Below, piece after piece: positions 55,010 to 62,724 of a stretch of 64,000 nucleotides of DNA (positions within the stretch are counted from its first letter, which is position 1; each line of letters starts with the position of its first letter). The position numbers and the translations under genes were made by a program. Source of the stretch: Leuconostoc pseudomesenteroides KCTC 3652. GTDB taxonomy: Bacteria > Bacillota > Bacilli > Lactobacillales > Lactobacillaceae. The notes below the pieces were generated by a model that was given only the letters and a program-made list of their open reading frames with translations, did not search any database and was not told the DNA's origin. Location: positions 310,001 to 374,000 of the forward strand of contig NZ_BMBP01000002.1 of assembly GCF_014634745.1 (NCBI RefSeq), read 5' to 3'.

Positions 55010-55909
55010 TTACTCCCGATCTAAACGACTCAAGCGAGAGCGCTGTGCCCCACTACTCTGGTTTATCTTAACTGAAGTAGTACTTGAAGGCGCCATACTG
55101 AAGTTTTTGATTGGCTTAACATGACCAATAACACCTAAGTTAGTCAAACCAAATAATTGTGAGACTTCATCCGGAGACTTAATCGTCGTGTCTGCCAATT
55201 CTTTAATTAGCATATAAAGGAAAGTTAGTCCGCCAAGAACAACTAATCCAGCTAACGTAAATAACTTAGTATTTGGTGAGACAGGTTTCTTATTGGCTTT
55301 TGCTGAATCAACAATTGAAACGTTATTAATTTTCATAAAGCCACCGATTTTGTCTTTAAAGACATCAGCCACTTCATTAGCTACGTCTGCGGCTAGTTTT
55401 GGATCTTTAGATTTAACATTAATTGAAAAGACTTGTGAATTTTGTTGGCTGCTAATCGTGACCATGCTTTTCAATTCATCAACTGAAAGATGGTACTTTG
55501 TTTTGTTAGAAGGCTTGGTTATTTCTTTTTGAGCTGGTGTGACTAAGCGTCGTGTGCCATCTGCGAGTGTTTCATACACAGCATCTTTAGCCTTCTGAAC
55601 GACAATTGGTGCTGGATTTTCTAGTTTATCAGAAACAGTTCCTAACACATTGCTTGAAATAATTAAATTTTTATATGTATTGATCAGCTGGACATCCGCC
55701 TGTTGATCAGACAAGTTGGCTGTGGCAGTACTCGTATCATCAGCTGATCGGTTAACTAGCATACTAGTAGCTGAACTATAAGTAGGTGCAATAACAAATT
55801 TAGCCACACCATAACCAGCACAAGCGCCAATAATAGCCATAAAAATAAGCGCAAAAAAATGCTTTTGAATGATATGCCATAATTGGCGCAGTTCAAGAAC
55901 GTTATTCAT
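55010..55909 (-). CDS. Wzz/CpsC-like chain-length determinant and kinase activator
   Basis: 299 residues: two membrane spans (about 17-37 and 213-233) enclosing an extracytoplasmic domain, with VIAPTYSSATSMLVN after the first and a Pro-rich KKPVSPNTKLF before the second. The cytoplasmic tail of about 60 residues probably activates the kinase CpsD encoded next. There is no kinase domain in this protein, as in Gram-positive split systems. It belongs to the operon that starts with the CpsB-like phosphatase. Confidence 0.93.
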   Translation of the reverse strand: MNNVLELRQLWHIIQKHFFALIFMAIIGACAGYGVAKFVIAPTYSSATSMLVNRSADDTSTATANLSDQQADVQLINTYKNLIISSNVLGTVSDKLENPAPIVVQKAKDAVYETLADGTRRLVTPAQKEITKPSNKTKYHLSVDELKSMVTISSQQNSQVFSINVKSKDPKLAADVANEVADVFKDKIGGFMKINNVSIVDSAKANKKPVSPNTKLFTLAGLVVLGGLTFLYMLIKELADTTIKSPDEVSQLFGLTNLGVIGHVKPIKNFSMAPSSTTSVKINQSSGAQRSRLSRLDRE

Positions 55910-55931
55910 GGTTCTTCAATCTCTCTCTTCT

Positions 55932-56699
55932 CTAAAATTTACTAAAAAACTTTCTTTTTACAATGGGCTCTGGTAAAAGCGTTGTGACATCATTGCCATC
56001 TAAAATAGCTTCAGCATTGCTCTCCAACAATTGCTGATACGCTTTACCTAACTGCTTTTCAACTTTAACCATTGCCTCAGCCAATTCATAACGACGGTTA
56101 GGCAAGTCATGGGCATCAGACACAAAAACATGCGCTAGATTATGACTAAGAATTTGCTCAGCAAATTTCTCAACTTTTTTTCCAAATGTTCCCACATAAG
56201 AACTAGCAGTTACCTGAGCCAACGCACCCGCTTCGATTAAATCAAATAGAATGCTTGGCGTTGACATAATTTTGGTATTTCTTTCTGGATGAGCAATTTC
56301 GACCGTAATACCACGTTGCATGATTTGAAAAATCATATCTGTGCTGTAAGTAGGCACATCATCATCAGGAAACTCTAACAATAAGTAACGGTTAGACTCA
56401 TCGGCAAACAAAATGTCATCATTATCTAAAGCTTGAAGTAAATCCCCGTTTATCCTAACTTCTTGCGAGGGAAAAACTTGCAATGGAATATGATTGTTAT
56501 CTAAGTGACTTTGAAATTCTTCAGTTAACCGAATAACATCTGGTTTATGATTCACATAATGCCCATTCATATGATGGGGTGTCATAAGCGCGACCGTTAC
56601 ATCATTATCAACTGCTGCTTTTGCCATTCGAATCGACGCTCTAAGTGACTTTGAACCATCATCAACGTTGGGTAATAAGTGACTATGTAAATCGATCAT
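55932..56699 (-). CDS. CpsB/YwqE-like tyrosine phosphatase (PHP family)
   Basis: 255 residues, manganese-dependent PHP-fold phosphotyrosine phosphatase. MIDLHSHLLPNVDDGSKSL gives the first metal-ligand motif, MTPHHMNG and EIAHPERN carry further His ligands, and VSDAHDLPNRRYEL carries Asp-His near the end. The ATG at 56699 follows GAAGGGG at 8 bases; an upstream frame to 56744 has no ribosome site. It is the first gene of the exopolysaccharide operon and dephosphorylates the CpsD-like kinase. Confidence 0.94.
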   Translation of the reverse strand: MIDLHSHLLPNVDDGSKSLRASIRMAKAAVDNDVTVALMTPHHMNGHYVNHKPDVIRLTEEFQSHLDNNHIPLQVFPSQEVRINGDLLQALDNDDILFADESNRYLLLEFPDDDVPTYSTDMIFQIMQRGITVEIAHPERNTKIMSTPSILFDLIEAGALAQVTASSYVGTFGKKVEKFAEQILSHNLAHVFVSDAHDLPNRRYELAEAMVKVEKQLGKAYQQLLESNAEAILDGNDVTTLLPEPIVKRKFFSKF

Positions 56700-56719
56700 G
56701 GTAATTACCCCTTCATTAG

Positions 56720-56757
56720 TAACACTTTTTATCAATAATAACACTTTTTATCAATAA
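56720..56757 (-). repeat. perfect 19-base tandem duplication in the exopolysaccharide leader
   Basis: Minus-strand unit TTATTGATAAAAAGTGTTA occurs twice in a row. The arrangement creates TTGATA - 17 bases - TAAAAA, a plausible promoter, just upstream of the CpsB-like gene. Copy-number change would alter the promoter. Confidence 0.75.
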
Positions 56758-56787
56758 AAAGACATATTTTATCATTAATTTGTTCAC

Positions 56788-56838
56788 AAAAAAAGCACTA
56801 TGCAACTGCATTAAATACAGTTGCATAGTGCTTTTTAT
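56788..56838. terminator. strong bidirectional terminator after map
   Basis: A 19-base-pair stem (AAAAAGCACTATGCAACTG with its complement) has loop CATTAAATA and flanking A and T runs. It separates map from the exopolysaccharide operon. Confidence 0.9.
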
Positions 56839-56841
56839 AAA

Positions 56842-57630
56842 TTACAAATATTTACTATCAAATTCAGGATCTTGACTGGTCAAAATTTTTGGACCATCTT
56901 TTGTGATCGCCAAAGTATGTTCATATTGTGCTGACCATGAACCATCAGCCGTTGTAACAGTCCAACCATCTTCTTCGGTATGATCTGTATTGACTTTCCA
57001 ACCACCAATGTTAATCATCGGTTCGATTGTAATCACCATGCCTTCACGTAAACGAACGCCGTGACCCGGTGTCCCATAATGTGGTACATTAGGTTCTTCA
57101 TGCATTGTTGGTCCAACACCATGACCAATATACTCACGCACATCGCCATAATGATGTTCAACTTCTGTATATTGTTGAATCGCATTGCCAATGTCACCAA
57201 TGCGGTTGCCAACAACGGCTTGGTCAATGCCCAAGTACATTGCTTTCTTAGTAACAGCCATCAAGTCTTTAATTTCTGGTGTGACTTCGCCGACTGCATA
57301 AGACCAAGCGGAGTCTGACACAGCGCCATCTAATCCAACAACTGTATCAACTTTGACTAAGTCACCATTTTTAAGCTTCAACCCTTTACGAGGCAGTCCA
57401 TGAGCAACTTCGTTATTGATACTAATTGTTGTGGCATACTTGAATCCCTCAAACCCGATTTGAAGTGGCACGCCACCATGACTTTCAATATACTCGCGTG
57501 ATTTCGTTTCAATTTCCCAAGTGTCGATACCTGGCTTAATTAAGTCGCGCAACATAAGGTGCATACCAGCAATAATAGCGCCTGATTGACGCATAGCTTC
57601 AATTTCTCGTGGTGATTTTAACTGAATCAT
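56842..57630 (-). CDS. map: methionine aminopeptidase type I
   Basis: Removes the N-terminal methionine from nascent proteins. The 262-residue pita-bread fold protein has IQLKSPREIEAMRQSG at its start and NNEVAHGLPRKGLKLKNGDLVKVDTV with the metal-binding Asp. YIGHGVGPTMHEEPNVPHYG supplies a His, and MVITIEPMINIG plus QYEHTLAI supply two Glu. It is between strong terminators, so probably monocistronic. The N-terminus lacks the zinc-finger extension, as usual in Gram-positives. Confidence 0.96.
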   Translation of the reverse strand: MIQLKSPREIEAMRQSGAIIAGMHLMLRDLIKPGIDTWEIETKSREYIESHGGVPLQIGFEGFKYATTISINNEVAHGLPRKGLKLKNGDLVKVDTVVGLDGAVSDSAWSYAVGEVTPEIKDLMAVTKKAMYLGIDQAVVGNRIGDIGNAIQQYTEVEHHYGDVREYIGHGVGPTMHEEPNVPHYGTPGHGVRLREGMVITIEPMINIGGWKVNTDHTEEDGWTVTTADGSWSAQYEHTLAITKDGPKILTSQDPEFDSKYL

Positions 57631-57685
57631 TTTTGACTTCTTTCCATTTTTAATACTCCATTTTATTATAGCATTTCACCCCCAA

Positions 57686-57712
57686 ATAAAAAGCACGCAA
57701 TTGCGTGCTTAC
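57686..57712 (-). terminator. terminator of the LCP gene
   Basis: Minus-strand stem AAGCACGCAATTGCGTGCTT is followed by TTTATTT, 4 bases after the LCP stop. The stem itself is a perfect 20-base palindrome. Confidence 0.85.
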
Positions 57713-57714
57713 TG

Positions 57715-58677
57715 TTACTGTACCATTTGCTGTGAGATAGACTCATGAACACGTTCAATCTCTGTTTGGCTCATCACTTCGGTTGAACCCAACCCACTAA
57801 TAGTTTGAGTCGTTCCTTTGAGTTGATCCTGCTTGACCGTTCCGAAAGCATTACGATAGCTAAGCGCCAAATTTTTCATAGACGTTGTTGAAACATCTGT
57901 TTGAACATTGTTAGAAATTGTCGTTAGCAGTGAGTCATTAAATAATGTACCAACTTTTGCTGAGTTCTTCAAGACAGCCTTGATAACGAGTTGCTGCCTC
58001 ATTTGACGACCATAATCACCATTAGGATCTTCGTGTCTCATTCGTGAGAATGCTAACGCTTCATTGCCATCCATGTGATAAGTCTTGCCGGAAACAAATG
58101 AGTATTGGCTTTTTGAATCCGCTTGTGTTGTGTCACCTGCGGTGGTAAACGTCAGTGGTGATGTGACATCAACGCCACCAACAGCGTCAACCATTTTTAC
58201 CAAACCACCCATGTTAATCAAGATATAGCCACCATTGATATCAATATTCAGCAGATTTTCAACAGCTGACACCGCTGAATCAGCCGATCCATAAGCGTAG
58301 GCAGCATTGATTTTCATTTGTTGACCACCGACTGTTACTAACGTATCACGTGGGATTGATGTCATTGTCGTGACATTAGTTTTGGGATTGATGGTCATGA
58401 CAATCATTGTATCTGTACGCCCTTTATAGTCGCGTCCCAATTCGCCAGTATCTGTTCCTAATAACAAATAAGAAACAGGTTTTTTGCTAGTCGTGATCTT
58501 ATCCGCAGATTTTGTCGTCTTTGATGACTTCTGCATTTTAGTAATTGTGCTATTAACTTTATAATAAGCGTATGAACCTGTTGCAACGCCACCAACTACG
58601 AATAGTCCAATAATCGTTAAAATAATATTTCGTACTGTATGTCGCTTTTTTGGACGCATTTTTGAACGCCTTTGCAT
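57715..58677 (-). CDS. LytR-CpsA-Psr (LCP) glycopolymer ligase
   Basis: 320 residues. A basic N-terminus and one membrane span (about 20-40) precede an extracellular LCP domain. LLLGTDTGELGRDYKGRTDTMIVMTINP gives the Asp and Arg residues that bind metal and pyrophosphate. MTSIPRDTLVTVGGQQMKINAAYAYG follows, then LAFSRMRHEDPNGDYGRQMRQ. LCP enzymes attach teichoic acids or capsular polymers to peptidoglycan. The ATG at 58677 has GGGGAG 8 bases upstream. It is near the exopolysaccharide operon but separated by map, so either surface glycan could be its substrate. Confidence 0.93.
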   Translation of the reverse strand: MQRRSKMRPKKRHTVRNIILTIIGLFVVGGVATGSYAYYKVNSTITKMQKSSKTTKSADKITTSKKPVSYLLLGTDTGELGRDYKGRTDTMIVMTINPKTNVTTMTSIPRDTLVTVGGQQMKINAAYAYGSADSAVSAVENLLNIDINGGYILINMGGLVKMVDAVGGVDVTSPLTFTTAGDTTQADSKSQYSFVSGKTYHMDGNEALAFSRMRHEDPNGDYGRQMRQQLVIKAVLKNSAKVGTLFNDSLLTTISNNVQTDVSTTSMKNLALSYRNAFGTVKQDQLKGTTQTISGLGSTEVMSQTEIERVHESISQQMVQ

Positions 58678-58756
58678 GAGCAATTCTCCCCTTTTATCGT
58701 TTGTTACATAATTGTAAAATAGTATAACACAAAATGAACCTTAATATTCAATACAG

Positions 58757-58786
58757 ACAAAAAAGTTCACAAAATGTGAACTTTCA
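58757..58786 (-). terminator. terminator of upp
   Basis: Minus-strand stem AAAGTTCACA / TGTGAAC-TTT has a T6 run at 58761-58766 on the descending side. It lies about 14 bases after the upp stop. Confidence 0.82.
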
Positions 58787-58799
58787 TTAAACAAAAATA

Positions 58800-59429
58800 T
58801 TACATTGTACCGAATAAACGATCACCAGCATCCCCTAGACCTGGAACAATATAGCCATGTTCATTCAGACCTTCATCTAATGATCCTGTATAGATATCAA
58901 CATCTGGATGTGCATCTTGAACAGCCTTAACACCTTCTGGTGCTGACACCAATGTAATTAACTTAATATGCTTAGCACCACGCTTCTTTAAAGCAGAAAT
59001 AGCATCCTTAGCTGATCCACCGGTTGCCAACATAGGATCAACCAACAATACGTCACGTTGATCAATATCTTCAGGTAATTTAATGAAATATTCCACCGGT
59101 TCAAGTGTTGTTTCATCACGATACATACCAATATGACCAATTTTGGCTGCTGGAATTAATTGTACAATGCCATCAACCATTCCCAATCCGGCACGCAGAA
59201 TTGGCACGACTGCTAGCTTTTTACCTGCCAATTGCTTTTTAGTTGTTGTCGCTACTGGCGTCTCGACAACAACATCTTCGAGTTGCAAATCGCGACTAGC
59301 TTCATAAGTCATCAACATTGCAATTTCGTCGACTAATGCTCGAAAATCCTTAGTGCCAACATTTTTGTTACGAATCATTGTGAGCTTATGTTGGATCAAC
59401 GGATGATCCATTTCAACAAATTTTCCCAT
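58800..59429 (-). CDS. upp: uracil phosphoribosyltransferase
   Basis: Salvages uracil to UMP with PRPP. The 209-residue product starts [20 protein letters not shown], as expected for the family. [14 protein letters not shown] is the pyrophosphate loop, [14 protein letters not shown] the PRPP loop, and [16 protein letters not shown] binds uracil. The ATG at 59429 matches homologues but has no clear ribosome site. A 27-codon open frame with a strong GGAAGG site overlaps the start (59396-59479), and a longer in-frame TTG start at 59492 would give an atypical N-terminus. Translation of upp may depend on the overlapping frame. Confidence 0.95.
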   Translation of the reverse strand: MGKFVEMDHPLIQHKLTMIRNKNVGTKDFRALVDEIAMLMTYEASRDLQLEDVVVETPVATTTKKQLAGKKLAVVPILRAGLGMVDGIVQLIPAAKIGHIGMYRDETTLEPVEYFIKLPEDIDQRDVLLVDPMLATGGSAKDAISALKKRGAKHIKLITLVSAPEGVKAVQDAHPDVDIYTGSLDEGLNEHGYIVPGLGDAGDRLFGTM

Positions 59430-59479
59430 GATAGTTTTTGAATGAACACAAACGAATCGACTGACAACGCCGTATTCAT
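59396..59479 (-). CDS. possible upstream open frame overlapping the upp start
   Basis: A 27-codon frame, [18 protein letters not shown] and onward, starts at an ATG with GGAAGG 5-6 bases before it. It stops 34 bases inside upp in another frame. The upp ATG lacks such a site, so this frame might deliver ribosomes by coupling or act in control. It may also be chance. Confidence 0.4.
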   Translation of the reverse strand: MNTALSVDSFVFIQKLSWENLLKWIIR

Positions 59480-59542
59480 TATTTCCTTCCAATTCAATTT
59501 ACTATCTTAAATTATACCAAAAAATTGCGGTATCCGGATAAA

Positions 59543-59566
59543 AATATCATTCACAGAATGATTTGG
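59543..59566 (-). terminator. terminator of the second brnQ gene
   Basis: Minus-strand stem AATCATTC / GAATGAT with loop TGT is followed by ATTTTTAT, 4 bases after the stop of brnQ copy 2. Confidence 0.65.
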
Positions 59567-59569
59567 TGA

Positions 59570-60922
59570 CTAATCAAGTGCGGTAGCGGCTTGTCGACTA
59601 GTAACAACATAGGCACACAAACCAACAAGCGCACCAACTGTTGCTGGGAAAACCCATCCAAATCCAAGTGCGGCAAATGGTACAAACTGGTGATAACCAT
59701 TCACAACACGCTGTACACTACCCAACGACACCAAAGGCGAACTAGCAAGTGCATCTAAGGCAGCAGGTACAGTGACAGCAGCCACAACAACGCGATACAC
59801 TAGCGCTGAGTGCTTGAAATATTTGCTGAAAAGTGACAATAAAATGAGCACTAAAGCGAATGGATACAATAGCATCAAAACCGGCACTGACCAAGCAACG
59901 ATATTAGTCAATCCTGCATTAGCTGTGACAAATGATCCAAACGCAATCACACGCAACCACCAAAGATAACTCACTTTTGGAAACACACGATGCATGTCTT
60001 GTGAGAAGGAGACGAACAATCCCATAGCAGTAGTGAAAACCGCTAAGGTCACGATAACGCCAGTCAACGCCGTCCCAAAGTTACCCATGTAATGACCAAC
60101 GATTTGAGCAAAGGCATCACCACCATTTGCTGATGGTTTGAACAATCCCAAACTACTAGTGCCAACCAGAACTAGCGCTGCGTAAATCACCGCTTCCGCG
60201 ACGATACTTAACAAACCTGCCTTTGCTAATACAGTCGATACTTGATTTTTGTGGAATCCTAAGCCTTTGACAGCATATACAACTGAAACAGCTAATGCCA
60301 ACAAGGCTATGCCATCCATTGTATTATACCCATCTAAAATCCCCTGAAAAGCGGCATTACTTTGATACGCCGCAGATACCGTTTGATGCGTGTTGCCCAT
60401 TGGCATAACTAACGATAATACCAACACTAATAACAATAGTCCCAAGAATAGCGGATTAAGATATCGTCCCACCCATTTCAATAAGCCTGATTCTTTAACT
60501 GTTAGAAAGTAAGCCAATCCAAAGAAGACAGCCGAGAAAACTAACATTGCTAATCCTTGATATTTAACAGGCACAAATGGTGCTACGCCCATTGAAAACG
60601 CCGTTGCTGCTGTACGCGGTGTTCCAAAAAAAGGTCCGATTGTCATGTGAATAGCAACTAAAAATACTGTTCCAAACCAAGGTGCGACTGGTTTGGCAAT
60701 ATCGTAAACACTTTGACTATTGGTGACACTCACCGCCATCATTGCCAAAAATGGCACAATAGTACCAGTAATCAAAAATCCAACCGTTGCTGGTAGCCAG
60801 TTGCCACCCGATAATTGACCTAACTGAACAGGAAAAATTAAGTTTCCTGCTCCAAAAAACATTCCAAATATTAGTGATGCCACTAATACCAACTTTTGCC
60901 ACGTTAATTTCTTTTCGTCCAT
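59570..60922 (-). CDS. brnQ: branched-chain amino acid:cation symporter BrnQ (copy 2)
   Basis: 450 residues, about 12 spans, same family as 4320-5711: LVASLIFGMFFGAGNLIFPVQLGQLSGG near the N-terminus, FFGTPRTAATAFSMG, and ALDALASSPL toward the end. It imports isoleucine, leucine or valine. The ATG at 60922 follows GGAGAAAAG; an upstream frame to 60967 has no better site. Instead of a T-box it is preceded by a short isoleucine-rich reading frame and a terminator, so its expression should follow isoleucyl-tRNA supply by ribosome stalling. The two copies probably cover different conditions or affinities. Confidence 0.93.
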   Translation of the reverse strand: MDEKKLTWQKLVLVASLIFGMFFGAGNLIFPVQLGQLSGGNWLPATVGFLITGTIVPFLAMMAVSVTNSQSVYDIAKPVAPWFGTVFLVAIHMTIGPFFGTPRTAATAFSMGVAPFVPVKYQGLAMLVFSAVFFGLAYFLTVKESGLLKWVGRYLNPLFLGLLLLVLVLSLVMPMGNTHQTVSAAYQSNAAFQGILDGYNTMDGIALLALAVSVVYAVKGLGFHKNQVSTVLAKAGLLSIVAEAVIYAALVLVGTSSLGLFKPSANGGDAFAQIVGHYMGNFGTALTGVIVTLAVFTTAMGLFVSFSQDMHRVFPKVSYLWWLRVIAFGSFVTANAGLTNIVAWSVPVLMLLYPFALVLILLSLFSKYFKHSALVYRVVVAAVTVPAALDALASSPLVSLGSVQRVVNGYHQFVPFAALGFGWVFPATVGALVGLCAYVVTSRQAATALD

Positions 60923-61015
60923 TTCTTTTCTCCATAATAGTATACGTTTTTGCTTGATGTAACTCACTAAATCATCTGAATATTCATACCAATCCCTCTT
61001 CTCCCTGTATGATGA

Positions 61016-61056
61016 AAATAAAAAAGACTAGCCACCTTTTTTAGCAGCTAGTCTTT
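61016..61056 (-). terminator. attenuator terminator upstream of brnQ copy 2
   Basis: Minus-strand stem AAAGACTAGC / GCTAGTCTTT with a 14-base loop is followed by T6. It lies about 65 bases downstream of the leader peptide stop and before the brnQ gene. Confidence 0.85.
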
Positions 61057-61074
61057 CAACATATCAAATCAGCT

Positions 61075-61100
61075 ACCTATCATGTTTTGTCTGATAGGCG
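61075..61100 (-). other. hairpin between leader peptide and terminator
   Basis: Minus-strand stem CCTATCA / TGATAGG has loop GACAAAACA. It lies where an alternative antiterminator partner would be expected in a leader-peptide attenuator. Confidence 0.65.
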
Positions 61101-61110
61101 CAAAAAATTT

Positions 61111-61144
61111 CAGCACTTATCACTAACTAATGATAATAATGCTG
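61111..61144 (-). other. hairpin covering the isoleucine codons of the brnQ leader
   Basis: Minus-strand arms CAGCATTATTATCA and TGATAAGTGCTG pair (CAGCA with TGCTG, TTATCA with TGATAA). The 5' arm holds the final isoleucine codons, as in classical attenuators where ribosome stalling decides which stem forms. Confidence 0.7.
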
Positions 61145-61182
61145 ATAATAATTTGTTTTGTTGTCGCGAATTGATTTGTCAT
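61123..61182 (-). CDS. isoleucine-rich leader peptide of brnQ copy 2
   Basis: Nineteen residues, MTNQFATTKQIIISIIIIS, then TAG. Seven isoleucine codons (ATT or ATC) lie in the last nine. The ATG at 61182 has GAGAAG five bases upstream, and a good promoter lies 30 bases before it. It is followed by overlapping hairpins and a terminator, so a ribosome stalled for isoleucyl-tRNA would favour read-through into the carrier gene. Mechanism by inference from ilv and trp leaders. Confidence 0.82.
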   Translation of the reverse strand: MTNQFATTKQIIISIIIIS

Positions 61183-61210
61183 GTTATCTTCTCATTTATT
61201 TATTACTAAT

Positions 61211-61239
61211 ATTAAACCAAATATCATTTATTTTGTCAA
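61211..61239 (-). promoter_or_regulatory. promoter of the brnQ copy 2 leader
   Basis: A perfect TTGACA (61234-61239), a 17-base spacer and TTTAAT (61211-61216). The transcript starts near 61204, giving a leader of about 280 bases before the brnQ ATG. Confidence 0.85.
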
Positions 61240-61253
61240 CCTCTAATTTTAGT

Positions 61254-61281
61254 CAAAAAAAAACGCTTATTGCGTTTTTTA
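61254..61281 (-). terminator. terminator of infC-rpmI-rplT
   Basis: Minus-strand stem AAAAACGC / GCGTTTTT with loop AATAA is followed by a further T run, 2 bases after the rplT stop. Confidence 0.85.
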
Positions 61282-61283
61282 AA

Positions 61284-61703
61284 TTAGCGTTGTACGGCTA
61301 CTGTCGTTTCAGTTGTTGCTGCAGTACGTTCTTGTACCAAAACATTTTCTGATGACAATGCAGACTTTGCTTGCTCAGCCAACTTTGAGAATGTGTCAAA
61401 ATCAGAAACAGCAAGATCAGCTAACATCTTACGGTTCAATTCAACACCGGCCAATGTCAAACCATGCATCAACTTTGAGTATGACAAACCGTTCATACGG
61501 GCTGCTGCGTTGATACGAGCAATCCATAGCTTACGGAAGTTACGCTTTGTGTTCTTACGATCACGGTATGCATACAAGTATGACTTGTAAACTTGTTGCT
61601 TAGCAACCTTAAAATTAATACGACGTTGTCCACGGTAACCCTTGGCCAACTTAACAAACTTTTTACGACGTGCGCGTGATACTGTACCACCCTTAACTCG
61701 CAT
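61284..61703 (-). CDS. rplT: ribosomal protein L20
   Basis: A 50S assembly protein that binds 23S rRNA and, in Firmicutes, the infC leader. It begins [31 protein letters not shown], a near-invariant start, with [31 protein letters not shown] and [11 protein letters not shown] later. The protein has 139 residues; the usual length is 115-120. The extra 20 C-terminal residues ([17 protein letters not shown] and on) are Thr/Val-rich. An AGGAGG site precedes the ATG. It is the last gene of infC-rpmI-rplT. Confidence 0.97.
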   Translation of the reverse strand: MRVKGGTVSRARRKKFVKLAKGYRGQRRINFKVAKQQVYKSYLYAYRDRKNTKRNFRKLWIARINAAARMNGLSYSKLMHGLTLAGVELNRKMLADLAVSDFDTFSKLAEQAKSALSSENVLVQERTAATTETTVAVQR

Positions 61704-61747
61704 GGGTATTTCCTCCTAGAAATTAAATAATTAGACTTACCTTGAAA

Positions 61748-61945
61748 TTAGAGCGTGCTCAACATCTTAGCGTATGTCTTAACAGTCGTTGAATCCATCA
61801 TGCGTGTGCCACGCAATTGACGACGTTGCTTCTTTGTCTTACCGTGGAAACGGTGTGAAGTATAAGCTGAAGCTGACTTCAAGCCACCGTTAGCTGTCTT
61901 CTTAAAGCGCTTTGCTGATGCGCGGTGTGTCTTCATCTTTGGCAT
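61748..61945 (-). CDS. rpmI: ribosomal protein L35
   Basis: 65-residue basic protein of the large subunit. It starts [20 protein letters not shown], the family signature, and has [26 protein letters not shown] lies before the ATG. It is the middle gene of infC-rpmI-rplT, co-translated with L20. Confidence 0.97.
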   Translation of the reverse strand: MPKMKTHRASAKRFKKTANGGLKSASAYTSHRFHGKTKKQRRQLRGTRMMDSTTVKTYAKMLSTL

Positions 61946-62010
61946 GTGACCAATTCTCCTACTTTACGATTTTTGTTTATGCTTGATTAAACAAGCGACT
62001 AAACCCTTAC

Positions 62011-62532
62011 TTACTTGGCATCGCGTGGTGCCAAGACCAAAAACATTTGGCGGCCATCCATTTTGGCACGTTGTTCCACCTTGGCGATGTCATCAAGTTC
62101 TTCAGCCATGCGGTCTAAGACCCCACGCCCGATGTCTTGGTGAGTAATCATACGACCACGGAAACGCAAATTCAACTTAACCTTGTTGCCTTGCGACAAA
62201 AACTTAATCGCTGCTTTTTTGCGTGTTTCGAAATCGCCTGAATCAATCACCGGTGACATACGAACTTCTTTAACTTGAACAATTTTTTGGTTCTTACGTT
62301 GTTCTTTTTGCTTTTTTTGCGCTTCGAACTTCGCTTTACCCCAGTCCATGATTTTGGCAACTGGCACTTCAGCGTTAGCCTGTACCAATACCAAATCAAG
62401 GTCTGCATCATTCGCTAATTGTTGGGCATCACGTGTTGACATTTCTTCTTGCTTACCATCATGGATAAGCAAAACACGTGGTGCGCGGATATTTTCGTTG
62501 ACTAGATCAACTTGTCGTGGTTGACGTGCTAT
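62011..62532 (-). CDS. infC: translation initiation factor IF-3 (ATA start)
   Basis: 173 residues. IF-3 binds the 30S subunit and rejects incorrect start codons. [16 protein letters not shown] is the conserved N-domain start. [36 protein letters not shown] forms the N-domain end and linker, and [18 protein letters not shown] the C-domain. The open frame extends upstream of any ATG, and GGAGGTG lies 7-9 bases before an ATA codon at 62530-62532, which I take as the start. infC is known to use rare starts (ATT in E. coli and B. subtilis) for autoregulation. A TTG at 62472 would remove the conserved N-terminus. Confidence 0.93.
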   Translation of the reverse strand: MARQPRQVDLVNENIRAPRVLLIHDGKQEEMSTRDAQQLANDADLDLVLVQANAEVPVAKIMDWGKAKFEAQKKQKEQRKNQKIVQVKEVRMSPVIDSGDFETRKKAAIKFLSQGNKVKLNLRFRGRMITHQDIGRGVLDRMAEELDDIAKVEQRAKMDGRQMFLVLAPRDAK

Positions 62533-62567
62533 TGTCTGGCACCTCCAAATTTATTTTGTGAATCAAG

Positions 62568-62701
62568 AAGAAAAGTGGGCAAGAACTTAATCTTTACCCA
62601 CTTCAACACTTGCAGTACTTAACGTACAACTGTATCTGCCAAGCAACATTATCACTTGGCGAGAAGCGGGTGCTTCTACTTGTTCAACAGATACTAGTTT
62701 A
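62568..62701 (-). promoter_or_regulatory. infC leader (L20-leader type) with terminator
   Basis: Between the promoter and infC lie hairpins GAAGC/GCTTC (about 62661-62677) and GCCAAG/CTTGGC (about 62637-62660). A terminator follows with stem AAGTGGG/CCCACTT and a T-rich tail (62568-62603). Firmicute L20 leaders in this place end transcription when free L20 binds. Confidence 0.7.
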
Positions 62702-62724
62702 CTACCTCATTGATCATTTGTCAA
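62696..62724 (-). promoter_or_regulatory. infC operon promoter
   Basis: TTGACA (62719-62724), 17 bases, TAAACT (62696-62701). The -35 overlaps the last codons of the DUF1361 gene. The same TTGACA-17-TAAACT arrangement drives rpmF. Confidence 0.75.
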
